DNA of 64,000 nt from Streptomyces sp. SID13031 (GTDB taxonomy: Bacteria; Actinomycetota; Actinomycetes; Propionibacteriales; Kribbellaceae), in the NCBI RefSeq assembly GCF_010548305.1, contig NZ_JAAGLV010000010.1:186001-250000 (forward strand), read 5' to 3'. The notes under the pieces were generated by a model that ran no database searches, was not told the origin of the DNA, and saw only the letters and a program-made list of their open reading frames with translations. A program made the position numbers and the translations under genes. Of this stretch, positions 26,920-33,394 are shown piece by piece (positions within the stretch are counted from its first letter, which is position 1; each line of letters opens with the position of its first letter).

Positions 26920-27429
26920 CTATTTGCCGGCCGTCCTGAGCAATCTGAGTTGGCCGATTTCGGCGGCGTTCTTCATCAGCTCGGTGTTGACCCAGGCGTA
27001 CTGGTCGGCGGTTGAGCGGCCTGCCTCTGGGGGCCAGGGGAAGACGGCCGGGCCGGTGAGGTCGGTGGTGTCCTCGAGGATGTGGGACCACTGGTCGCGG
27101 AGTGCTCGCATCCAGCCGAGGGTTCTGGCCAGGTCGCCCGGCCACAGCACCGCAGTACGGTCCGGTGGTACCGCGCCGCGGGCGTGGGCCGCCGCGGTGG
27201 ACCACCACCAGCCGATGTGCCAGGTGAGCCAGCCGATCGTCGGGACCGGGATCGGGTCGAGTGCGCCGTCGGCCCAGTCGGCTCGCCAAATGCCGGTGCT
27301 GTCTTGGCGGACCGTCCAGCAGAGCTTGGCCGGTTCCCAGAGCAGATCCTCGGGGGTCAGCCGTTCCAGGTGGTACTCGAACAGTGCCCAGGTGAGCTCG
27401 AACTGGTTGCGCAGCATGTCTGACGTCAC
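26920..27429 (-). CDS. DinB-family four-helix protein
   Basis: 169 residues; LRNQFELTWALFEYHLERL and IGWLTWHIGWWWSTAAAHA (metal-site His) are DinB/YfiT-superfamily features. This superfamily includes thiol-dependent transferases and hydrolases using mycothiol or bacillithiol; the substrate is unknown. The start is GTG 27429 or ATG 27417. It lies 12 bp downstream of the RNase gene on the same strand, so probably co-transcribed. Confidence 0.8.
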   Translation of the reverse strand: MTSDMLRNQFELTWALFEYHLERLTPEDLLWEPAKLCWTVRQDSTGIWRADWADGALDPIPVPTIGWLTWHIGWWWSTAAAHARGAVPPDRTAVLWPGDLARTLGWMRALRDQWSHILEDTTDLTGPAVFPWPPEAGRSTADQYAWVNTELMKNAAEIGQLRLLRTAGK

Positions 27430-27441
27430 CGGCGGATTGTC

Positions 27442-27870
27442 TCAGCCCCGCTCGTTCACCAAGCAGAAGGACGCGTAGTGGTCGCCGGTGTAGTACACCG
27501 AGGCGGGCGTGGTGAGCGCGCCGCCGCCGATCAGCCTGCGGGCGCCGCGGTCGGAGGAGCCGGGCGTCTTCACGGTGTACTCGTGGTAGTAGCTGCTCGG
27601 CTTGGCAGGCAGGATCCCCTCCCGGTTCTGGAAGACGGTGCCGTCCTGGCTGTACGGGAACGGCCCGCCCGAGTGGATCAGCCGGAGGGTGGTGGCGGCC
27701 TGCGACGGCAGCGTGCTCAGGCCGCAGGACGGGATCGCGGCAACAGCCGACGGTACGACGTACTGGGTGCTTGTGGACGTGGAGGCGGTTGCGGTTGTCG
27801 CGGTCAGGCCGATCGAGAAGATGGCGACGGCGGCTAGCGCGCTGAGGTTTTTCGCGGTGGGGGTTCGCAT
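27442..27870 (-). CDS. Secreted guanyl-specific ribonuclease (RNase Sa/barnase family)
   Basis: An N-terminal signal (LSALAAVAIFSIGLTATTATA) is followed by a mature domain nearly matching Streptomyces RNase Sa in pattern: GPFPYSQDGTVFQNREG, YYHEYTVKTPG (catalytic Glu), ARRLIGGG (catalytic Arg) and YYTGDHYASF (catalytic His). Two Cys (SCGLSTLP and FCLVNERG) can form the terminal disulfide. It cleaves RNA 3' of G outside the cell. No barstar-like inhibitor gene is adjacent, which fits an enzyme active only after export. ATG 27870 excludes an Arg-rich upstream extension. Confidence 0.92.
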   Translation of the reverse strand: MRTPTAKNLSALAAVAIFSIGLTATTATASTSTSTQYVVPSAVAAIPSCGLSTLPSQAATTLRLIHSGGPFPYSQDGTVFQNREGILPAKPSSYYHEYTVKTPGSSDRGARRLIGGGALTTPASVYYTGDHYASFCLVNERG

Positions 27871-27926
27871 GTCCGAAGGGTTCCCGCGGCAAGCGACGCC
27901 GGTACGTCCCAGCCGTGAATAATCGG

Positions 27927-27956
27927 TGGACTCTGACCTCGGGCCGGCCCTAGGGT
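27927..27956 (+). promoter_or_regulatory. Candidate promoter of the leader-GNAT unit
   Basis: TGGACT (27927-27932) and TAGGGT (27951-27956) with an 18-bp spacer; transcription would start near 27962. The -10 matches that proposed for the erm-like remnant. Confidence 0.4.
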
Positions 27957-27965
27957 CTGGGGCAG

Positions 27966-27980
27966 CGAGAACGATTCTCG
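27966..27980 (+). promoter_or_regulatory. Inverted repeat at the predicted 5' end of the GNAT mRNA
   Basis: CGAGAA-CGA-TTCTCG is a perfect 6-bp inverted repeat, either a hairpin at the start of the leader RNA or a protein-binding site just downstream of the promoter. Confidence 0.45.
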
Positions 27981-27997
27981 AGCGGAAGGAGCGACCG

Positions 27998-28054
27998 ATG
28001 AACACGCAGACGTGTATTCCGGCGCGCCGCCTCCGCTCGTCCAGCTCGCGCTGA
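27998..28054 (+). CDS. Leader peptide upstream of GNAT acetyltransferase
   Basis: An 18-codon ORF, MNTQTCIPARRLRSSSSR, behind a strong GGAAGGAG ribosome site (27984-27991). It contains RRLR, the Arg-X-Arg type motif of drug-responsive leader peptides, and four serines. Its last codons overlap a stem (TCCGCT 28032-28037 with AGCGGA 28054-28059), and the next hairpin masks the ribosome site of the acetyltransferase. The arrangement is that of translational attenuation; the inducer is unknown. Confidence 0.55.
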   Translation: MNTQTCIPARRLRSSSSR

Positions 28055-28067
28055 GCGGAGCCGCGCG

Positions 28068-28081
28068 CCTCCTTCTGGAGG
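28068..28081 (+). promoter_or_regulatory. Hairpin sequestering the GNAT ribosome binding site
   Basis: CCTCC-TTCT-GGAGG; the right arm (28077-28081) is the Shine-Dalgarno of the GTG at 28086. Translation would need this stem opened. Confidence 0.65.
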
Positions 28082-28085
28082 AACA

Positions 28086-29015
28086 GTGAAGATCCGCAGC
28101 ACCGTCGAGGCCGACCTCGACATCATCCACACCCTGATCGCCGAGCAGTCGCTCAACACCGTCACGCGGGAGCGCTGGGACGAGTACCTGGTCAGCGGCG
28201 CCTACCGCTACGACTGGTCGTGGGTCGTCGAGGACGACGACAAGATCATCGCCCTGGCCATCTGGTGGGGCATGGAACAGTTCGACCACCCGTTCAGCAT
28301 CGACGGCCTGTACGCCGTACCGGGGGTCGATCGCGTGGCCGTCTGGGCCAGCTTGATCCGGCAGACGCTGGCCACCTTCCCGGCGCAGGCCGAGCAGCCG
28401 GAGTACCACATCTTCCTGCCCAACGGCTGGCGCGATCAGCCCGACGTCGTAACCGAACTCGAGCCACGGCTGGAGGCTGCGGCGGCGGCCGGGCTGTCGG
28501 AGCTCACCGAACGCCTGCGCTACGAATGGACCCCTTCCGACGGGTTGCCGGCGCGGTCGACCCGGTTGTGCTTCGAGCCGGCCGACGACGAGGCCTTCCT
28601 GGACGTCTTCCGCCGGGTCATCCAGGGCAGCCTCGACGCCTCCACCGCGCGATCAGTCGCCCGGGTCGGAGTCGAGGGCACGGCCAAGGAGGAACTGGAG
28701 ATCTACCAGTCGATGCCGGGGGAACGATCCTGGTGGCGGTTGACCTACGACGCTTCTGGGTCGCTGGTCGGGTTCGCGTTGCCATCGGCCAACAACGGCG
28801 GACCGGTCGTCGGCTATCTCGGAGTACTGGCTGAGCACCGCGGTCACGGCTACAGCGATGACCTGCTGGCCGAGATCACGCACCTCCTGGTCGAGACCGG
28901 CGCCGAACGGATCCGGGCCGACACCGACCTGACCAACAAGCCGATGGCAGCGAGCTTCGAACGCCTCGGCTACCGCAACCACGCTGTCCGGATGGTCGCC
29001 AGCTACCCGGTCTAG
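28086..29015 (+). CDS. GNAT N-acetyltransferase with degenerate N-terminal GNAT half
   Basis: 309 residues in two halves. The C-terminal half has the acetyl-CoA loop GVLAEHRGHGYSDDLL and the closing SFERLGYRNHAVRM. The N-terminal half looks like a diverged GNAT fold with no clear CoA loop. Tandem-GNAT proteins include mycothiol synthase and several drug or amine acetyltransferases; no specific match is evident. The GTG start lies 4 nt behind GGAGG, which is masked by a hairpin, and a leader peptide precedes it, so expression is probably inducible. The stop overlaps the convergent GNAT gene. Confidence 0.85.
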   Translation: MKIRSTVEADLDIIHTLIAEQSLNTVTRERWDEYLVSGAYRYDWSWVVEDDDKIIALAIWWGMEQFDHPFSIDGLYAVPGVDRVAVWASLIRQTLATFPAQAEQPEYHIFLPNGWRDQPDVVTELEPRLEAAAAAGLSELTERLRYEWTPSDGLPARSTRLCFEPADDEAFLDVFRRVIQGSLDASTARSVARVGVEGTAKEELEIYQSMPGERSWWRLTYDASGSLVGFALPSANNGGPVVGYLGVLAEHRGHGYSDDLLAEITHLLVETGAERIRADTDLTNKPMAASFERLGYRNHAVRMVASYPV

Positions 29016-29599
29016 CGGACCTCGTTGGTCCACCCGCCGGTACCGGCCGTCGGGTGGGCCACCGCCTGATCGAGTACGCGGGTCATCCAGATCGAATCGC
29101 CGCGTTCGTCATCCTTGGTGACGCGATCGCTCCGGTGGAAATCGAGCTTCTCGAGGACGCGGAACGACGCCGTATTCCACTCCCGTACGGTCGCCCAGAG
29201 CCGCCGCCGTCCCGTCCGGGCTGCGGCTTCGACAACCGCGCGCGCGGCCTCTGTGGCATAGCCGTGACCGTGAGCCCGCCGGGCAAGTTCATACGCGATC
29301 TCAGGTTCGTCGACAGACCCCTGGCCGACGATCAATCCGCAGTACCCGATGAACTCCCCCGTGTCTCGCCGCTCGATCGGCAGCAACCCCAGCCCGGGAT
29401 CCGCAGCCAGCGGATTGTCCACCAGCCACCCACGAATGTCCTCGACCGTCGGGTTCCCGTCCGCGTCGATCCGCCGTAGCGCCCGTGGATCCCGCTCAAC
29501 CCACAACCCGCGGTACTCCTCAGCATCCGACACCAACCATCGCCGCAACCGCAGCCTTTCGGTCGCCAGCTCCGCCGGCAGTTCCCCATACGTCGCCAC
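29012..29599 (-). CDS. RimJ/RimL-type GNAT acetyltransferase
   Basis: 195 residues; TERLRLRRWLVSDAEEYRGL start, GYCGLIVG strand, ARRAHGHGYATEAARA acetyl-CoA loop and NTASFRVLEKLDFHRSD closing helix are typical of the ribosomal-protein/Ser acetyltransferase-like group. The substrate is unknown. Unrelated in detail to the convergent GNAT gene, with which it overlaps by 4 bp. Confidence 0.88.
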   Translation of the reverse strand: MATYGELPAELATERLRLRRWLVSDAEEYRGLWVERDPRALRRIDADGNPTVEDIRGWLVDNPLAADPGLGLLPIERRDTGEFIGYCGLIVGQGSVDEPEIAYELARRAHGHGYATEAARAVVEAAARTGRRRLWATVREWNTASFRVLEKLDFHRSDRVTKDDERGDSIWMTRVLDQAVAHPTAGTGGWTNEVR

Positions 29600-29645
29600 C
29601 CAGCCAACCTAACCCGGCCAGACGGAACCCGAGGTTGGGTCGGCT

Positions 29646-29685
29646 GCAAATTTGCTTCCACTCAGCGTCGAGGGGAAGCTGAGTG
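29646..29685. promoter_or_regulatory. Palindrome and hairpin upstream of the RimJ-type gene
   Basis: GCAAATTTGC (29646-29655) is an AT-rich perfect palindrome, followed by CACTCAGC/GCTGAGTG (29659-29666 with 29678-29685, 11-nt loop). They lie 47-86 bp upstream of the minus-strand start and could be an operator plus a leader hairpin. Nothing else is recognisable in 29600-29811. Confidence 0.35.
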
Positions 29686-29811
29686 CCGCGTGAGCGACGG
29701 CGGAACGCGCGTGGTGCCGGCGTGGGGATTTCCCTGGTGTGAGGGGGAGACGCGGGGTGGCGAGCGGCCTATGCTTCGCTGACATGTCAGATTGTTCGGT
29801 CGTTTGTGCCG

Positions 29812-30249
29812 ATGCGTGACATCGCGCTGATCCTGCATGTCGCCGCTGGGCTGGTCGGGCTGGTGTTCGGGCCGCTGGCGATTGTTTGGACGCTGCGATC
29901 TCGTCGGCTCAACTGGGCTGGGGAGGTTTTTCACTGGGCTGTGGCGCTGGTCTGCCTGACGGCGCTGGTGATGGTGCCGTACGACTGGGGCCGGCTGTGG
30001 GTGTTCTGGCCGATCTCGATCGCGTCGTACCTGTTCGTCTACCTCGGCCAGCGGGCCGCGGAGTCACCCGGTGGTCTCTGGTACCGAGGGGTGCTCCGCG
30101 GCTACGGCGGGGGCTGGATCGCCTTGTGGACGGCGATCCTGGTGGTCAGCGTGCCGGACCATCCGTGGACCTGGGCGATCCCGATCGTGGTCGGCTCGGC
30201 GGCGCTCGAAGTGCTCTGCTTCCGCCCGGCCAAAGCTTGGACCCGGTGA
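29812..30249 (+). CDS. Small polytopic membrane protein, unknown function
   Basis: About 145 residues with four hydrophobic segments (roughly 4-24, 39-56, 65-82, 103-135) and Trp/Tyr-rich interfaces (DWGRLWVFWPISIASYLFVY). No catalytic motif is recognised. The start is ATG 29812 or GTG 29806. The single-gene unit ends 10 bp before the convergent FHA gene, where GGCCTG-TCGT-CAGGCC (30251-30266) may act as a weak shared terminator. Confidence 0.75.
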   Translation: MRDIALILHVAAGLVGLVFGPLAIVWTLRSRRLNWAGEVFHWAVALVCLTALVMVPYDWGRLWVFWPISIASYLFVYLGQRAAESPGGLWYRGVLRGYGGGWIALWTAILVVSVPDHPWTWAIPIVVGSAALEVLCFRPAKAWTR

Positions 30250-30259
30250 GGGCCTGTCG

Positions 30260-30970
30260 TCAGGCCTGACCGGCTTGTTCTTCGGGGGTGGATTTTCGTA
30301 CTACGAGGCGGGTCCAGGCGCCGACGTAGACGCGGTCGTCGGTGTTGAGTTCTCGGCGTTGGCCTGAGGAGATGGGGTCTTCGGGGAGGGGGCCGGAGGA
30401 GGGGCCGACGAAGGTGCCGTTGGAGGACTGGAGGTCTTCCACCCACCAGCGCTGGCCGTCCGTGGTCAGCTGGGCCTGGCGGCGGCTGACGCCGGTGTCG
30501 TCGCCACAGTCGATCTCCGGGGTGATGCCGCGGCTCTTGGACGGGCGCCCGACCAGGACGCTCTTGGCGATGACGGGGATCACCACTGGCAGGCCGGGGG
30601 ACGGGCACGGGTCGTCGCTTTGCTGTACCTCGTACCAGTCCGGGTCGACCCAGCGCTCCACCACCCAGTCGGCGACCGCCTGCGGCGCAGGCGGTACCGG
30701 GGGCGGCGTACCGAGGTCTAGTGACGAAGCGGCGCGGGGCATCGTGCCGGTGGTGAAGTCGTAGCCGCAGTTCTCGCAGAACAAGGCATCCGACGCGGCC
30801 GGCTCCGAGCAGTTCGGGCAGGCCTGGGCCGTCACCGCAGGGGCCGCCACGGACGGGGCCGGTACCGACGAAGCAGCAGGCGTCGCGGCTGCCCCGATCG
30901 GCAGGCCGCAGACGTCGCAGTAGTCGGTGGAGACGGACGGGTGCCCGCTCGGGCACGTCACTGAGGTCAT
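30260..30970 (-). CDS. Zinc-ribbon plus FHA-domain phosphothreonine reader
   Basis: 236 residues. Two zinc ribbons at the N-terminus (CPSGHPSVSTDYCDVCG; CPNCSEPAASDALFCENCG), a Pro-rich linker, then a C-terminal FHA domain with SVLVGRPS, GVSRRQAQL and WWVEDLQSSNGTFVG, the phosphothreonine-binding Arg/Ser/Asn set. Last gene of the PknG operon; its ATG overlaps the VWA stop (ATGA). By analogy with GarA/OdhI it could be a PknG substrate or reader, but it lacks their N-terminal ETTSVF-type site. Cytosolic. Confidence 0.88.
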   Translation of the reverse strand: MTSVTCPSGHPSVSTDYCDVCGLPIGAAATPAASSVPAPSVAAPAVTAQACPNCSEPAASDALFCENCGYDFTTGTMPRAASSLDLGTPPPVPPAPQAVADWVVERWVDPDWYEVQQSDDPCPSPGLPVVIPVIAKSVLVGRPSKSRGITPEIDCGDDTGVSRRQAQLTTDGQRWWVEDLQSSNGTFVGPSSGPLPEDPISSGQRRELNTDDRVYVGAWTRLVVRKSTPEEQAGQA

Positions 30971-32244
30971 TTCTTCACCCGCGTGGTCTTGGTGGAGGCG
31001 GTGTCGAGCGCCATCTCGTCGGCCTTCTCGACGCTGCGCTTGAGCCGCACGGTGCCGTTGTCCTGATCGTCGATGTCGACCACCTTACGAAGCCGCGTGG
31101 TCGCTTCCTCGTTCCCTGTCTGGGCGGCGAGTTGCACCGCGCGGCCAAGCTTGGTGGTCGCGGTCGCGGTGTCGCCGGCGGCCTTCGCGGCCAGGCCCTC
31201 CTGGATCACGTCGGCCAGCTCGGTCTGCCCGGTGTAGTGGGCGACCTCCGGGTTGATCCGGGTGGTGAGCGCCTCGTCCTCGGACCACAGCGCCCGTACG
31301 AGGCCCTGCGCCACGACCTGGTCGCCAAGAGCCAGCTGTACGCGCGCGGCGAGCTGCTCCTGGCCGATGCCCTTGGCCGCGAGCCGGATCGCCACGTGGT
31401 AGTCGCGGGACTCGTCACCCCATGAGCCGGTCGGGTAGGAGCCGGTCAGCGCGTTCACCTCGGTACGTCGCGACGTCAGGTCGTCGACCGTCGGGGCGAC
31501 CTGGCGGACGAACAGCACCTGCGCACCCTGCGGGGCCCAGACGCGCATGTCGGCCTGGGCGACGCCCTTGCTCATCGCGTTCTGGATGATCTTGGCGAAC
31601 TCGGCGGCGAGCTGGTCCTTCGCCGGGATGATGTCGACCGTGCCGAGCAGCGCGGTCGCGATCCGGCGTACCTCGTCGACCTGCCAGGCGACGCCCACAC
31701 CGCGGCAGTCGCACTGGAACTGGCCGGTGACGGCCTGGATCGTCTGGGTCAGCACCTCGGGCGACTCGTGCTGGTTCTCGCCGTCGGTGAGCAGCAGCGC
31801 GTGCTTCTGGGTCAGCGACGGTACGGTCGCGAAGACCTTCGAGGCGAGCCGCAGCCAGGTGCCCATCGCGGTCCCGCCGTCGGCGTAGAAGCGGGACACC
31901 GCGTCCTTGGCCGCCTGCCGGGTGAACTGGTCCATCTTCACCATCACCGGCTCGGGCGACGGCGGGAAGGCGAGCTGGGCCCGGTCGTTGCCGGAGATGA
32001 CCGCGAACCAGACCCCGTCGAGGATCTGGTCGAGCGCGGTCTGCGCGGCGAACGCGGCCGCCCGGACGCCTTCGGCCCCCATCGAGCCCGACGTGTCGAC
32101 GATGATGATCTCGCCGGCGTCGCCGCTGCCGGTCTGGCCGGCCGCGCCCGCGCCGGTGCAGGAGACCGTGACGATCGCGTGCACGTCGGTGCCGCCGTCG
32201 GGCAGGAACTCGTTCTGGTACACGGAGGCGGAGAACTCGGCCAT
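30967..32244 (-). CDS. VWA-domain protein in the PknG operon
   Basis: 425 residues. The von Willebrand A domain has a complete MIDAS: IIIVDTSGSMG (DxSxS), DGGTAMGTW (Thr) and LLLTDGENQHE (Asp). The C-terminal part is a beta-rich segment followed by helices near residue 360 and a charged tail. No signal or membrane helix, so an intracellular VWA protein, the type found with TelA/TerD-like and AAA partners. Upstream of the FHA gene with ATGA overlap; separated from the PP2C gene by 85 bp holding a tandem repeat. Confidence 0.87.
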   Translation of the reverse strand: MAEFSASVYQNEFLPDGGTDVHAIVTVSCTGAGAAGQTGSGDAGEIIIVDTSGSMGAEGVRAAAFAAQTALDQILDGVWFAVISGNDRAQLAFPPSPEPVMVKMDQFTRQAAKDAVSRFYADGGTAMGTWLRLASKVFATVPSLTQKHALLLTDGENQHESPEVLTQTIQAVTGQFQCDCRGVGVAWQVDEVRRIATALLGTVDIIPAKDQLAAEFAKIIQNAMSKGVAQADMRVWAPQGAQVLFVRQVAPTVDDLTSRRTEVNALTGSYPTGSWGDESRDYHVAIRLAAKGIGQEQLAARVQLALGDQVVAQGLVRALWSEDEALTTRINPEVAHYTGQTELADVIQEGLAAKAAGDTATATTKLGRAVQLAAQTGNEEATTRLRKVVDIDDQDNGTVRLKRSVEKADEMALDTASTKTTRVKK

Positions 32245-32271
32245 CAGGCGTCCTTTCGGTACAACGGCAAC

Positions 32272-32334
32272 GGATCAAGAGCAGTGCAGAAGAAGCAGTT
32301 CAGAGGATCAAGGGCAGTGCAGGAGCAGTTCAGA
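32272..32334. repeat. Imperfect tandem repeat between PP2C and VWA genes
   Basis: Two units of 33 and 30 bp (32272-32304, 32305-32334), each built GGATCAAG-(A/G)GCAGTGCAG-...-AGCAGTTCAGA. The second unit runs into the PP2C stop codon, so the duplication arose at the end of that gene and created most of the spacer. Confidence 0.75.
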
Positions 32335-33394
32335 TACGAGCGAGCGCGACAGTGATGTTGTCCTGACCGCCCTGGGTGTTGGCCCAGTCGACCAGAGCAG
32401 AAGCAGTGGCCAGCGGCTCGTCACCGTTGGCCGCAGCGGTCTGACGTACCAGTTCGGCCAGCGGTGCCGCCTCGGAGCAGTAGTTCCACAGACCGTCCGA
32501 GCAGACCACCAGCCAGCCGGGCCCAGCCACCTTCAGCGACGTAGTACGGGGTGTGTGGTCAGGGGCGTCCTTGCCCAGCCACCGGGTGATCGCGTGGCCC
32601 TGCGGACCCGACTCCGCCTCATGGCGCGGTACGCCGGTCGCGATCAGCTCGGCAGCCCAGGAGTCATCAACAGTGAGCGCAACGGCCTCAGCGTTGTCCG
32701 GGAACCAGTACGCCCGGCTGTCGCCCACCACACCCGCCACCAGGAGGTCGCCCTCGAGTACTGCGGCCACAAACGTGCAGGAAGCCGGATTCGGGCTGTC
32801 CGGCGAAGTGTTCTCCAGTACTGCGTCGCTAGCCGCATCCGCTGCAGCCTTGAGCCGCGCGATGACCGCGCTGTTGCGAGAGGACTCAGTCCCCATCCCC
32901 TGCGCGTGCCCAGCAGCCAGTACGTCGCGGGCAGCCCGGGCAGCGGCCAGGCTGGCCACGTCGGAGTCGAGCGAGGAGCTGACGCCATCGCAGACCACCA
33001 GCAGGGCACGACTGCCCGGCTCCGGGTCGGCAGCGATCGCCGCGGCGTCCTCGTTGCGGCTGTGCCGGATCCCTCGGTCGCACACGGCCGCCACCCAGGG
33101 GGCGGGCTGCTCGCTGAAGTGGTCGCGCGCCTTGGTCGCCTTCGTGCCACAGGTCTCGCAGTACCCGTCGGAGCTGATCGCCCCGCCGCAGGAGCGGCAG
33201 GGGCCGGGGGCAGCCTCGGCACCGTGAGCGGCGGCCGGGTTCAGCTCGACCGTCGGCTCGGTGTCGGTGTCGATCGCGGGGGTGGCCGGTGTGGCAACAG
33301 GCGCGAGCTCGGCCCCGCATGCCTCACAGAAGTGGTCGGCGTCGGAGATCGGCCCACCGCAGCTGGGGCAGACCGTCTGGGTCGTACTCGTCAT
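32330..33394 (-). CDS. PP2C-family Ser/Thr phosphatase with double zinc ribbon
   Basis: 354 residues. N-terminal ribbons CPSCGGPISDADHFCEACG and CRSCGGAISSDGYCETCG, then a PPM phosphatase domain: GIRHSRNEDAAAI, ALLVVCDGVSSS (metal-binding Asp-Gly), VGDSRAYWF, LVVCSDGLWNY and GGQDNITVALARI. All metal Asp residues are present, so it should be active; it probably reverses PknG phosphorylation. ATG 33394 overlaps the pknG stop (ATGA); ATG 33406 is an alternative start. Soluble, no membrane segment. Confidence 0.9.
   Translation of the reverse strand: MTSTTQTVCPSCGGPISDADHFCEACGAELAPVATPATPAIDTDTEPTVELNPAAAHGAEAAPGPCRSCGGAISSDGYCETCGTKATKARDHFSEQPAPWVAAVCDRGIRHSRNEDAAAIAADPEPGSRALLVVCDGVSSSLDSDVASLAAARAARDVLAAGHAQGMGTESSRNSAVIARLKAAADAASDAVLENTSPDSPNPASCTFVAAVLEGDLLVAGVVGDSRAYWFPDNAEAVALTVDDSWAAELIATGVPRHEAESGPQGHAITRWLGKDAPDHTPRTTSLKVAGPGWLVVCSDGLWNYCSEAAPLAELVRQTAAANGDEPLATASALVDWANTQGGQDNITVALARI

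Noticed and set aside
28032..28085. Known riboswitch class upstream of the GNAT gene
   Set aside because: No match to a recognised aptamer core; the structure is explained by the leader-peptide arrangement.
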